Source of the DNA: Candidatus Poseidoniales archaeon | GTDB taxonomy: Archaea; Thermoplasmatota; Poseidoniia; Poseidoniales; Poseidoniaceae | Direction of reading: 5' to 3' | DNA length: 8,593 nucleotides | NCBI GenBank assembly: GCA_012270265.1 | Contig: JAAXIR010000052.1 | Span: 1-8,593 of the forward strand | Part shown: piece by piece, positions 1 through 6,534 of the stretch | Position numbering within the stretch: the first letter of the stretch is position 1 | Layout: every line of letters starts with the position of its first letter | Program-made: the position numbers and the translations under genes | The notes under the pieces: generated by a model | What the model was told of the DNA's origin: nothing | Seen by the model: the letters and a program-made list of their open reading frames with translations, nothing else | Databases searched by the model: none

Positions 1-671
1 GTGAACCCCCCCGTTCCTGTCATTGGATCGAGACAGGCTCCATTGGCAAGTGGTCCACAGGCAAGATTCACAGCAAGTCGAGCAAGACGCGGTTCCAAAC
101 TCACTGGTTTGAAGAACGGCCGCTGACTTGCCCGACGTTCAATGCTTGAGTCGCCTTTGGGTCCATGGTTCAACAGCCATCCGAAGGTCACTGTTTGTGA
201 ATGACCATCGAGTAAGACGCCGAATGTTGAATGAGGATTCTTGAGATCGATTGAAGCCCCAGCACGGCTTAGAATCCCTCCAACCTTTCCAGCAATGACG
301 GTACGAGAACATCCGCTGATTCCTTCACCGTGCTTCCAAGCATGAAATGCACACGCGTCTTCATCTTGAGGAAACTGCTCAAGATATTCTGCAATACGAT
401 GCAACACGAGTTCCTCATTCGACCAATCGATGTTGACGCCGTCCATGAAGACGGCTTCAATTCCTGAAGAGATCTGGAGTTCATGGGTGTCTCTGGAACA
501 CTTGAGCCCAGCAAGTCGGGGGGATGAAAGTGGCTTCACTTCTCCTTGTGGAAACAGAGCAGAGAGTTCTGCTTGAGCGAGTGCAGGGTGCCATCCGCGC
601 AGGGAAACAATGCACTCGCCCATATGCTTCCCTGTTGGTGCTTGTTCTTCACGGCACCGCATGCGAACCAT
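1..671 (-). CDS. trmG10: tRNA (guanine(10)-N2)-dimethyltransferase, Trm-G10 type (3' end outside window)
   Basis: The minus strand is open from ATG 671 to the left edge, giving the first 223 residues; the rest of the methyltransferase domain is cut off. Seen: a THUMP-like N-terminal half with the signature IDLKNP at 141-146, then the linker RPFFKPVSLEPRLARLAVNLA (184-204; residues R184, P185, F186, P194, R195, A197 and N202 are typical), then the S-adenosylmethionine motif LDPMTGTGGF at 214-223. From family knowledge, this order of THUMP, RPF..P..L.P.LAR linker and DP..GTGG motif marks archaeal Trm-G10/Trm11 enzymes, which methylate the exocyclic N2 of G10 in tRNA in the cytoplasm. The motif has MT where many relatives have FC. 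An in-frame TAG at 687-689 limits the start; ATG 671 is first, with ATG 662 and ATG 623 as alternatives. No clear Shine-Dalgarno precedes it, so it may be leaderless. It is divergent from fen. A Trm14-like m2G6 methyltransferase is the main alternative. Confidence 0.85.
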   Translation of the reverse strand, partial: MVRMRCREEQAPTGKHMGECIVSLRGWHPALAQAELSALFPQGEVKPLSSPRLAGLKCSRDTHELQISSGIEAVFMDGVNIDWSNEELVLHRIAEYLEQFPQDEDACAFHAWKHGEGISGCSRTVIAGKVGGILSRAGASIDLKNPHSTFGVLLDGHSQTVTFGWLLNHGPKGDSSIERRASQRPFFKPVSLEPRLARLAVNLACGPLANGACLDPMTGTGGF

Positions 672-699
672 GACATACTCTCGTCCCTAACCGATGGAT
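672..699. promoter_or_regulatory. very short divergent promoter region between trmG10 and fen
   Basis: Only about 28 bases separate the two divergent start codons (22 if fen starts at ATG 694). Neither side shows a Shine-Dalgarno sequence. A TATA-like CATACT at 674-679 lies roughly 23 bases before ATG 700. On the other strand, CATATC (about 699-704) lies about 30 bases before ATG 671. These spacings would fit leaderless transcripts with each promoter partly inside the opposing gene, but the boxes are weak matches and this is inference. Confidence 0.3.
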
Positions 700-1728
700 A
701 TGGGCTGCAATCTTCGTGACCTTGCCAATGCTGAAGACATCAATCTTGCAGAACTCAAAGGGAAGCGCGTTGGAATTGATGCATTTCTGACAGCGTTCCA
801 GTTCCTTACGACGATTCGAGATCGTTCTCCCACAGGCGATGGCGGACCTCTACGTGATTCGAAAGGACGTGTTGTCGCACACCTGATGGGTATGTTGACA
901 CGAACAACAACCATGCTTTCGCTTGGCATTCAACCTGTGTTCATCTTTGACGGACCGGCTCCAGAATTGAAGGCGGATGAACTTGCAGCACGACGAGAAC
1001 GTCGTCTTGAAGCGGAAGCTGCTCACAAGCAAGCGCTCGAAGACGGTGATTACCAAACTGCTCAGAAAATGGCGCAACGTATTGTCCACTACAGTCCAGA
1101 AATGGTTGAAGATACGAAACAAATGCTCGACTTACTCGGCGTCCGCTGGGTCGATGCTGCTGCAGAGGGGGAAGGCCAAGCCGCTGTTATGGCGGTCAAG
1201 GGGCAACTCGATGTTGTAGCAACGCAGGACTGGGACGCCCTCTTGTATGGAAGTCCGATTCTCGTTCGTAACTTGATGAGCGATGGTAGCAAACGACACG
1301 GTCGAACGGTTCGTGCCCAGAAGATCATTCTCTCTGAAATGTTGGCAGAACACAACCTGTCACGTGAGCAGTTGGTCGATTTGGCCATCATGATTGGAAC
1401 CGATTTCCACCCAGGATTGAAGGGCATTGGTCCAAAAACTGGAATCAAACTCATCAAATCGCTGGGAACGATTGAAGCTATTTGCGAAGAGAAAGGCAAG
1501 GAGATTCCAGAACGCCTAGACGAGATCCGTGAGATTTTCCTGAATCATCCTTGCAACGCTGTTGCAGATGAAGCACTGAATCCTGGCCAAGTTGATGTGA
1601 AGGGACTGATTCAATTCCTCCAAGAAGAGCGAGAATTTAGTCAGCGACGCATCGATGAAGCACTGACGAAATTGCGTAAAGCCAATCTGATTCGAGAAGG
1701 CGGACAAACGTCGTTGTTTTCGTTTTGA
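700..1728 (+). CDS. fen: flap endonuclease 1 (FEN-1)
   Basis: Structure-specific 5' nuclease that removes 5' flaps during Okazaki-fragment maturation and long-patch repair, recruited by PCNA. I chose ATG 700 over ATG 694 (two codons upstream, in frame) because it gives MGCNLRDL, matching the conserved Met-Gly start of the family; Gly2 sits near the active site. Length is 342 aa, normal for archaeal FEN-1. In this numbering the metal-binding acids are all present: D27 (VGIDAF), D84 (FIFDGP), E156 and E158 (AEGEGQA), D177 and D179 (TQDWDALLYG) and D235 (IGTDFHPG). The helical clamp lies around 105-140, and the helix-hairpin-helix KGIGPKTG is at 241-248. The protein ends in QTSLFSF, a PIP-box-like tail (Q, L, F spacing) lacking the usual second aromatic. 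No Shine-Dalgarno is visible, so a leaderless transcript is likely. It converges on a glycosyltransferase gene with 2 bases between stop codons. Identification is secure. Confidence 0.96.
   Translation: MGCNLRDLANAEDINLAELKGKRVGIDAFLTAFQFLTTIRDRSPTGDGGPLRDSKGRVVAHLMGMLTRTTTMLSLGIQPVFIFDGPAPELKADELAARRERRLEAEAAHKQALEDGDYQTAQKMAQRIVHYSPEMVEDTKQMLDLLGVRWVDAAAEGEGQAAVMAVKGQLDVVATQDWDALLYGSPILVRNLMSDGSKRHGRTVRAQKIILSEMLAEHNLSREQLVDLAIMIGTDFHPGLKGIGPKTGIKLIKSLGTIEAICEEKGKEIPERLDEIREIFLNHPCNAVADEALNPGQVDVKGLIQFLQEEREFSQRRIDEALTKLRKANLIREGGQTSLFSF
1711..1726 (+). terminator. T-rich tract at the 3' end of fen, possible archaeal terminator
   Basis: Eleven of 16 bases are T on the plus strand (TCGTTGTTTTCGTTTT), covering the last codons of fen up to the first base of its TGA. 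Archaeal RNA polymerase often terminates at T-rich runs without a hairpin. Since the next gene converges from the minus strand 2 bases beyond the stop, the coding tail is the only place a signal could sit without entering that gene. The composition may equally reflect the Leu-Phe-Ser-Phe codons of the PIP-like tail. Confidence 0.25.
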
Positions 1729-1730
1729 GA

Positions 1731-3116
1731 TTATGCAGGGTCAAGACCTGGAAGCATTTCTAGTTCCGTTGTTTCAACATCAACACCCAGAGCTGCAAGG
1801 CTGCGAGCAAGGCCTTCGGCTTGGTGATTGGCTGTGAAGCGGTTGAGGATTCGTTCACGTCCTGCTTTGGACCACGCTGCTCGGTTGGCTTCATCCCCTG
1901 CTTGCTCAATGGCTTCAACCCACTGTTCGAGCCCTTCCCTTGTGTCTGGCCAAGGGAGTCGTCGACCGTTCCAACCGTCGGTGATTGTGTGTGTGAATCC
2001 GCAATCGTTCACGACCAGAGCAGGGGTTCCGACCATGATTGCTTCCATTGGAGTTAGGCCAAATCCTTCGGTTCGAGCCGTTGCAATCAGTGCGTGAGCA
2101 TTTCGCATCAAAGCAACGATTTCAGTTTCATCAATGCGTGGTAAGACGTGCAATTCTGCTCCAAATTTCTCTGCTTGACGTTGCATTTCTTCGGTTTCAC
2201 CACCGCCAACGTGTACGAGCGGAAGCGATGCTGCAGCGGCAATTTGGACCGCTTCTTTGCTGCCTTTCATGAAGCATGCGCGACCAATGGTCAGCAAGTA
2301 TGGCCCCGTAGGTTTGTGTTTGAAGGCTTCCCAAACGCGACGCTCTTCATCGGTTTCTTCAGCCGGCCATGCTGCAGGATCGATGGCCGGCCAGAGAACA
2401 CCAACTTCTGCAGGACGTTGCTCATCATCGCGGAACTTGACGTCTCCTGCAATCCAGTTTTTACTGACCGGCCATCCCTGTGAAGATGCAAGCAGTCGAG
2501 AACTGGTCGGTGTGTTGGCTGAAATAACGGTCTGAGGACGTTTCCAGAACCGCCTGTGCCAACTTCGATCCCAGTAACGAAGGTATGTGAGTGCGAGGTT
2601 TTTCACAAAAACAGGGTAGCGCAATTTACCATCCATGTTGCGTTGAAGCACATCGTCGTAGATGCCTTTGTCTCGTTCGTGAATGTAGATGTACATCGGA
2701 AGGTCATCTGGAATGATATCGAGAACTTCCACTCCTCCAGTTCCTAACATCATGTAATATGCGTCAGCTTGGGCCATAATCGGTCTCAATCTTGGAAGCA
2801 ACATTCGCCATGCCTTCCTTGAGGTTCGACCCGCTCGTACAGTCACTTCAGCGATAGGTCCATCGGGACGTTGCCAAGCTTTTGCAGGTGTAATGACCTC
2901 GATATCAAGTTGTTTGCATCGATCGAGAAGAAGTTGGGATGCATTCAATGTTGCTATTGTAATGGACCAGCGTTTTGCATGTTCTGGTAAGGCCACGATG
3001 AGATCGCGTTGTGCGCCCCCCATGAATCCCATATTGCGATGAAAGATGACAAGGTGCGGCTTTTCCTTGCGATTACCGCCGCCATGTTCCCCTTCTTGGA
3101 CAGGTTCCATCACCAT
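1731..3116 (-). CDS. GT4-like (GT-B fold) glycosyltransferase
   Basis: Predicted retaining glycosyltransferase moving a sugar from a nucleotide-sugar donor to an unidentified acceptor; probably cytosolic or membrane-associated, with no signal peptide or clear membrane helix. With ATG 3116 the product is 461 aa. The N-terminal acceptor-binding Rossmann half begins HLVIFHRNMGFMGGAQRDLI (about 21-40), with the GGAQ loop at 33-36. The C-terminal donor half starts near YLLTIGRACFMKGSKEAV (about 273-290), and the GT4 signature EGFGLTPMEA at 350-359 contains the EX7E pair E350 and E358. The frame stays open to ATG 3203, but that would run back over the end of the upstream gene, so I prefer an internal start. 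A GGAG at 3129-3132 is 12 bases before ATG 3116 and 6 before an in-frame TTG at 3122, so TTG 3122 is a real alternative; ATG 3110 is another. It follows another glycosyltransferase by 44 bases on the same strand, so they are probably co-transcribed. Substrate unknown. Confidence 0.88.
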   Translation of the reverse strand: MVMEPVQEGEHGGGNRKEKPHLVIFHRNMGFMGGAQRDLIVALPEHAKRWSITIATLNASQLLLDRCKQLDIEVITPAKAWQRPDGPIAEVTVRAGRTSRKAWRMLLPRLRPIMAQADAYYMMLGTGGVEVLDIIPDDLPMYIYIHERDKGIYDDVLQRNMDGKLRYPVFVKNLALTYLRYWDRSWHRRFWKRPQTVISANTPTSSRLLASSQGWPVSKNWIAGDVKFRDDEQRPAEVGVLWPAIDPAAWPAEETDEERRVWEAFKHKPTGPYLLTIGRACFMKGSKEAVQIAAAASLPLVHVGGGETEEMQRQAEKFGAELHVLPRIDETEIVALMRNAHALIATARTEGFGLTPMEAIMVGTPALVVNDCGFTHTITDGWNGRRLPWPDTREGLEQWVEAIEQAGDEANRAAWSKAGRERILNRFTANHQAEGLARSLAALGVDVETTELEMLPGLDPA

Positions 3117-3128
3117 AGCCAACGCATA

Positions 3129-3132
3129 CTCC
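3129..3132 (-). promoter_or_regulatory. possible Shine-Dalgarno for the downstream glycosyltransferase
   Basis: Minus strand reads TTTTGGAGTATGCGTTGGCTATG. GGAG is 6 bases from TTG 3122 and 12 from ATG 3116, so its spacing fits the TTG better. The ATG between them (inside GTATGCG) is in another frame and meets a stop within a few codons. Confidence 0.35.
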
Positions 3133-3160
3133 AAAATGAATTGAACGGGACAAGTGATGC

Positions 3161-4204
3161 TCAGAACAGGGAATCGTACGCTTCCTGATGACGCTTGGCC
3201 CAAGTTTCGATTGAGTATGCAGAAGCTCTCTCCTTGACAGCATCAGATTCATCCTTCAATTCCGATATTGCGTGACGCCAAGCATCGATGTCATCCACAG
3301 GTAGAACATGATGCTGGAGGGGGATTTCGTTGTGTGCTGGTGCATCTGCCACCAATGCTACAGTTCCTGCTGCATACGCTTCCAAGGGAGGTAATCCAAA
3401 CCCTTCTGCAATCGATGGAAACAGCAAGGCGTCTGCATGCTGCAGTGCAGCAATCATCTCTTTCTCGTCCAGTTTGCCAACCCAATTGAGATTGCAGTTT
3501 GATTCATTTGCGCGTGCGATGAGCCGGCGCTTCGATTCAACAGACGATTCAGCACCAATCTTGTGGAGTGTAAGGTCCATTCCTGCACATACGTCAACGG
3601 CAAAATCGAGGCGCTTTCGAGGCTCTTCGCTCCCGATGATCAGAAGATTGACGCCTTCTGTAAACCATGAAGGGCGTTCGGTTTGAATCTCGTATTGGGC
3701 TAAATCAATCCCGTGAGGAATCCATGTGGTTGCAATTCCAGGAAAGTGCACTTCACACTGCTTCTGGGTATTTTTTGAAATACAAATCAACAAAGAAGCC
3801 TTTGAAAGTCCTTGATGAATTCGTTTGAGATCTTTTTTCCTCATCAATCCGGGCCGTTGATGACCGACTTCGATACCGCCTCGAACCTCAGGAAAGAGAT
3901 GAAACAAATCATGAACGGTGACGACCGATTTACCATTTGCTGGAACAAGGCCAGCCTGCTCCTGATCGGTCACGTGAACGAGATCGCTTTGCTTCGATAA
4001 GTGACGAACTCGCGAAGGGCCACTAAACCAACGTTTCCAGAGTCGAGAGAACGGATTTTTACGGATTTGGTATTCATGTTCATTGGCCAATTCATACCCA
4101 TCAATTAATCCTGATGAGAGCCGTTGAACAAGAGACCTATGAACGCCACCTAAACCAGAGTAAGGGGACAGAGCACCTCCTCTTGCTATTGTGATTCGAC
4201 GCAA
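3161..4204 (-). CDS. GT4 family glycosyltransferase (TTG start)
   Basis: Predicted GT-B glycosyltransferase of the GT4/RfaB type. From TTG 4204 it is 347 aa. It begins (M)RRITIARGGALSPYSGL (the initiator Leu codon is read as Met), a typical first beta strand followed by the glycine loop GLGGVHRSL at about 17-25. Next come TVHDLFH near 96-102, the middle segment ISKNTQKQ near 142-149, the donor-side IIGSEEPRKRLD at about 189-200, and the signature EGFGLPPLEAYAAGT at 267-281 with E267 and E275 as the EX7E pair. The start choice rests on AGGAGG at 4211-4216, six bases before the TTG, and on where family similarity begins. In-frame ATGs at 4231 and 4297 would add 9 or 31 residues without good ribosome-binding sites, and the open frame further out to ATG 4699 is antisense to the lipoprotein gene. 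It is the first gene of a two-glycosyltransferase operon and diverges from the lipoprotein gene. Sugar and acceptor are not determinable here. Confidence 0.88.
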   Translation of the reverse strand: MRRITIARGGALSPYSGLGGVHRSLVQRLSSGLIDGYELANEHEYQIRKNPFSRLWKRWFSGPSRVRHLSKQSDLVHVTDQEQAGLVPANGKSVVTVHDLFHLFPEVRGGIEVGHQRPGLMRKKDLKRIHQGLSKASLLICISKNTQKQCEVHFPGIATTWIPHGIDLAQYEIQTERPSWFTEGVNLLIIGSEEPRKRLDFAVDVCAGMDLTLHKIGAESSVESKRRLIARANESNCNLNWVGKLDEKEMIAALQHADALLFPSIAEGFGLPPLEAYAAGTVALVADAPAHNEIPLQHHVLPVDDIDAWRHAISELKDESDAVKERASAYSIETWAKRHQEAYDSLF

Positions 4205-4209
4205 AAAAG

Positions 4210-4216
4210 CCCTCCT
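4210..4216 (-). promoter_or_regulatory. Shine-Dalgarno supporting the TTG 4204 start
   Basis: Minus strand reads AGGAGGGCTTTTTTGCG: a full AGGAGG core with 6 bases before TTG. No equally good site precedes the upstream in-frame ATGs 4231 and 4297, so this site decides the start. Confidence 0.7.
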
Positions 4217-4320
4217 AGAAATCAAGACCATACCTGAGCGGCGTACTGGTTTGATTCCTCCATGAAGTAAATCCGCCGTCTTTGCTACATTAGCCATTCC
4301 CTTTTCTGTAGAGTATTCAT

Positions 4321-4325
4321 CGGAG
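4321..4325 (+). promoter_or_regulatory. possible Shine-Dalgarno for the PLC-like lipoprotein gene
   Basis: CGGAG is followed by TTTTCAAG and then TTG 4334, an 8-base spacing. The nearest in-frame ATG (4358) lacks any comparable upstream purine-rich site, so this modestly favours the TTG. Confidence 0.4.
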
Positions 4326-4333
4326 TTTTCAAG

Positions 4334-5464
4334 TTGCGTCGTGGACTGCTTCCCATCATGCGAAGCCTGACTGCACTGCTGGTGGTCGGGTTGTTCCTGT
4401 TTCCAGGTTGCACTTATCTCGAGGGTGAGGAAAGTGTCGTCGATGAAATCGTAACAGAAGTTGTTCTTGGGTGCACGGATTCGACTGCAGAGAATTACAA
4501 TCAGAGCGCTGAGGAGGACGACGGCTCCTGCATCTATCCTGAGCCGATTTTCGGATGCACGGACCCAGATGCGATGAACTACGATGAGGCTGCAACAGAC
4601 GATGATGGAAGTTGTGAATTCATGGAAACGATTCCCTGCAATGGCATGGTGATTCTCTGCCACCGGCCGTTCGACGAGGTGACGTTCCCTGAAACACACA
4701 ATGCATTTTCAACGCATGAAGACAATATTTTCTATCCGGCAAGCAATCACCGCACTGGGTTTCAGGCACAATGGAACGCAGGAATGCGTGCCTTCATGCT
4801 CGATACGCATTACCTGAACGATGTTGATCAAAGCGCATCCAACGTTCGTTTCTGTCACGGCGATTCAAGCCGTGGCTTCAGCCCGTGTACCTATGGCAAC
4901 GTCGATCCATGGGCATGGTTGGGCAAACTCGAATCTGAGATGCAATCCGAGGAGCGGGATATTGTGACGCTTCTCATCGAAAATCACGTTGAAGCCGACC
5001 ACCTGAAAGCTCTGCTCGATGATGTTGGATTAACGGATATGATGTATACTCATGAACTAAACACTGAATGGCCAACACTCATTGAACTCATCAACATGGA
5101 CAAGCGATTGGTTGTATTTTGGGAACAATCAGGAGATTCATCTCACCCGTATTTCCATGATTTCTTGACCTTTGGCTGGACCACAAATTATGCCGATGAT
5201 AGTACTTCATCGATGGATTGCAACCCCTTACGAGGGGATGACTCGCAACCCGTGTACCACATGAACAACTGGTTGAAGAACCAAGCTGGACTTTCCGATC
5301 CAACACGCTCAGCAGAAGCCAACGATGTTGATTTCATGGTTGAGCGAGCAGAAGAATGCATTCAGGATCACGGAAAGCGTCCTACATTCATCGCTGTTGA
5401 TTGGTGGGAAGATGGCGATGTCGTTGAAGCGGCCCGATTGGTGAACCTCATTGAGGTTGCATGA
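4334..5464 (+). CDS. predicted lipoprotein with two GCTD/DDGSC repeats and a PI-PLC-X-like phosphodiesterase domain
   Basis: 376 aa from TTG 4334; ATG 4358 (residue 9) is an alternative that keeps the whole signal peptide. Residues 9-25 are a hydrophobic signal segment ending in the lipobox-like LFPGC, so Cys26 is the likely lipid anchor, placing the protein outside the membrane. Two 21-residue repeats follow (46-66 and 74-94), each starting GCTD, containing NY and ending DDGSC. They are short acidic modules with a Cys pair, probably disulfide-bonded and possibly calcium-binding. The catalytic region (about 101-376) matches the TIM-barrel PLC-like phosphodiesterase pattern: THNAF with H122, GMRAFMLDTHY with R152 and D157, FCHG with H175, IENH with E216 and a late VDWW with D356. 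The two His residues correspond to the general base and acid of PI-PLC. Family members cleave phosphodiesters such as inositol phospholipids, but the substrate here is unknown. Its last 17 bases overlap the converging CoA-transferase gene. Confidence 0.82.
   Translation: MRRGLLPIMRSLTALLVVGLFLFPGCTYLEGEESVVDEIVTEVVLGCTDSTAENYNQSAEEDDGSCIYPEPIFGCTDPDAMNYDEAATDDDGSCEFMETIPCNGMVILCHRPFDEVTFPETHNAFSTHEDNIFYPASNHRTGFQAQWNAGMRAFMLDTHYLNDVDQSASNVRFCHGDSSRGFSPCTYGNVDPWAWLGKLESEMQSEERDIVTLLIENHVEADHLKALLDDVGLTDMMYTHELNTEWPTLIELINMDKRLVVFWEQSGDSSHPYFHDFLTFGWTTNYADDSTSSMDCNPLRGDDSQPVYHMNNWLKNQAGLSDPTRSAEANDVDFMVERAEECIQDHGKRPTFIAVDWWEDGDVVEAARLVNLIEVA
4469..4615 (+). repeat. tandem protein-level repeat, two GCTD...DDGSC units
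   Basis: Unit 1 spans 4469-4531 and unit 2 spans 4553-4615. Each encodes 21 residues, and unit starts are 84 bases (28 codons) apart. The ends (GCTD and DDGSC) and the central NY are identical while the interiors differ. The DNA is more diverged than the protein, so these are old duplicated modules rather than a recent slippage product. Confidence 0.8.
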
Positions 5465-6482
5465 ATCTCAGTGGACTTGCAAGCGTTGTAACACCGTTCT
5501 CTTCGAGTAGAGCGCCTCGGGCAATGCTCTGAGCGTCTGCAAGTGCTTCTGAAACGGTGTTGATTGGTGCACATGGTATGCCCTGGAGCAGTTGTTCCAA
5601 TTCGGCTCGAGTATACTGTCCCACCCAACTCTGAATCAGCGATTCAATCTCGTTCCGGTTTTTGATTCGACCTTCGTTTGTGCGCCATTCCTCCATATCA
5701 GAAATTTCTGAAACAGCACAGAATCTGGACCACTGCGTGTCGGACCCTACGGCAACGACAAACCAACCATCCTTGGCTTCGAAGGCCCGATAGGGGACGA
5801 GATTTGGGTGTGCTGAACCCATCCGAGAAGGATCGATTCCACTCGCAAGAACGTTCTGTGCTTGATTCGCCAAGGAAGCCACCGCACAATCCCACAAACT
5901 GACATCGATGTGTCGTATGGTTCCTGTGCGTTCTCGATCAAGAAGGGCTGCAAGGATGGCGTTTCCAGCGTATAATCCGGTGATGATGTCAATCCATGCT
6001 ACACCGACTTTGACAGGTTCACCCTCGGCTTCGCCAGTGATGCTCATGATTCCGCTTCTTGCCTGAAGGGCGAGATCATAACCAGGTTCATCTCTGCGAG
6101 GACCAGTGGCGCCGTATCCCGAAATGGAACAAACGATGGTATCTTTTGGTAGAGGGCCAATAAGCCGTTCAAGCGTACCTGGTTTGAAATTCTCAACGAT
6201 GACATCGGCCCATTCAATCAGTTTCATCAGTCGATCTTTTTCCTCTTTCAAGTTCATTTGAAGAATGGTTTTTCCTCGATTGCAGCACAGGAAATACGCT
6301 GCAACGCGCTCACCATCGAAGTCTGTTGCAAATGGTGGACCCCAGCCCCGTGTATCATCCCCCCACGGTGCTTCGATTTTCGTCACATTCGCTCCCAAAT
6401 CAGAGAGCATTTGTGCTGTGTAGGGACCAGCTAGAATTCGTGAGAGGTCGAGAATGTTGATTCCATCTAAGATTCCGCTCAT
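5448..6482 (-). CDS. CaiB/BaiF family (class III) CoA-transferase, short C-terminus
   Basis: Family members move CoA between carboxylic acids through an aspartyl-CoA thioester, or racemise 2-methylacyl-CoAs; the substrate cannot be told here. With ATG 6482 the product is 344 aa, beginning MSGILDGINILDLSRILAGP as is typical. Seen: DLGANVTKIEAP (about 28-39), NRGKTILQMNLK (68-79), ADVIVENFKPG (92-102), SGYGATGP (121-128), GYDLALQARSGIMSITG (134-150) with D136 at the catalytic Asp position, and the small-domain region HPNLVPYRAFEAKDGW (225-240). The protein ends at SPLRFMQPQ, where relatives usually continue another 25-40 residues through an aPxLGeHt-like tail; that tail is absent and the stop lies inside the converging lipoprotein gene. 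The frame extends to ATG 6554, but GGAGGTG just before ATG 6482 fixes the start. Divergent from the membrane-protein gene by 52 bases. Low-similarity AMACR-like racemase activity is an alternative. Confidence 0.9.
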   Translation of the reverse strand: MSGILDGINILDLSRILAGPYTAQMLSDLGANVTKIEAPWGDDTRGWGPPFATDFDGERVAAYFLCCNRGKTILQMNLKEEKDRLMKLIEWADVIVENFKPGTLERLIGPLPKDTIVCSISGYGATGPRRDEPGYDLALQARSGIMSITGEAEGEPVKVGVAWIDIITGLYAGNAILAALLDRERTGTIRHIDVSLWDCAVASLANQAQNVLASGIDPSRMGSAHPNLVPYRAFEAKDGWFVVAVGSDTQWSRFCAVSEISDMEEWRTNEGRIKNRNEIESLIQSWVGQYTRAELEQLLQGIPCAPINTVSEALADAQSIARGALLEENGVTTLASPLRFMQPQ

Positions 6483-6484
6483 GA

Positions 6485-6491
6485 CACCTCC
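6485..6491 (-). promoter_or_regulatory. Shine-Dalgarno of the CoA-transferase gene
   Basis: Minus strand reads GGAGGTGTCATG, a full seven-base complement to the archaeal 16S 3' end, two bases before ATG 6482 (four from the GGAGG core). It supports 6482 over in-frame ATG 6497 and ATG 6554. Confidence 0.8.
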
Positions 6492-6534
6492 AGACATCCG
6501 AAAGAGTTGAACCCAACCCTCCGGCTTTGTGGTC

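Larger units (their letters stand above)
4205..4333. promoter_or_regulatory. divergent intergenic region between the glycosyltransferase operon and the PLC-like lipoprotein gene
   Basis: 129 bases between TTG 4204 (minus) and TTG 4334 (plus), the largest gap in the window; it must hold promoters for both directions. I could not pick out convincing TATA/BRE elements or an operator-like inverted repeat. If the glycosyltransferase actually starts at ATG 4297, the gap shrinks to about 36 bases. Confidence 0.4.

Noticed and set aside
6..12. Seven-base C run as a possible frameshift or sequencing error
   Set aside because: As written it encodes the Gly-Gly of the TGTGGF motif in frame, so no frameshift is needed.
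269..514. 81-codon minus-strand open frame within the left-edge gene
   Set aside because: It is a different frame of the same strand as the tRNA methyltransferase, which has clear family motifs across this stretch.
1089..1499. 136-codon minus-strand open frame opposite fen
   Set aside because: It is a mirror of the fen catalytic region, without a ribosome-binding site or recognisable motif.
2148..2535. Plus-strand open frames of 92-111 codons opposite the second glycosyltransferase
   Set aside because: They lie wholly inside the GT4 coding region on the other strand and encode no recognisable protein features.
3123..3203. Upstream extension of the second glycosyltransferase to ATG 3203
   Set aside because: It would overlap the 3' end of the preceding gene by 43 bases. 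The residues there do not resemble a GT N-terminus, which begins later at HLVIFHRN.
4207..4699. Upstream extension of the first glycosyltransferase to ATG 4699
   Set aside because: It is antisense to the signal peptide and repeats of the lipoprotein gene, has no family similarity, and AGGAGG before TTG 4204 gives a better start.
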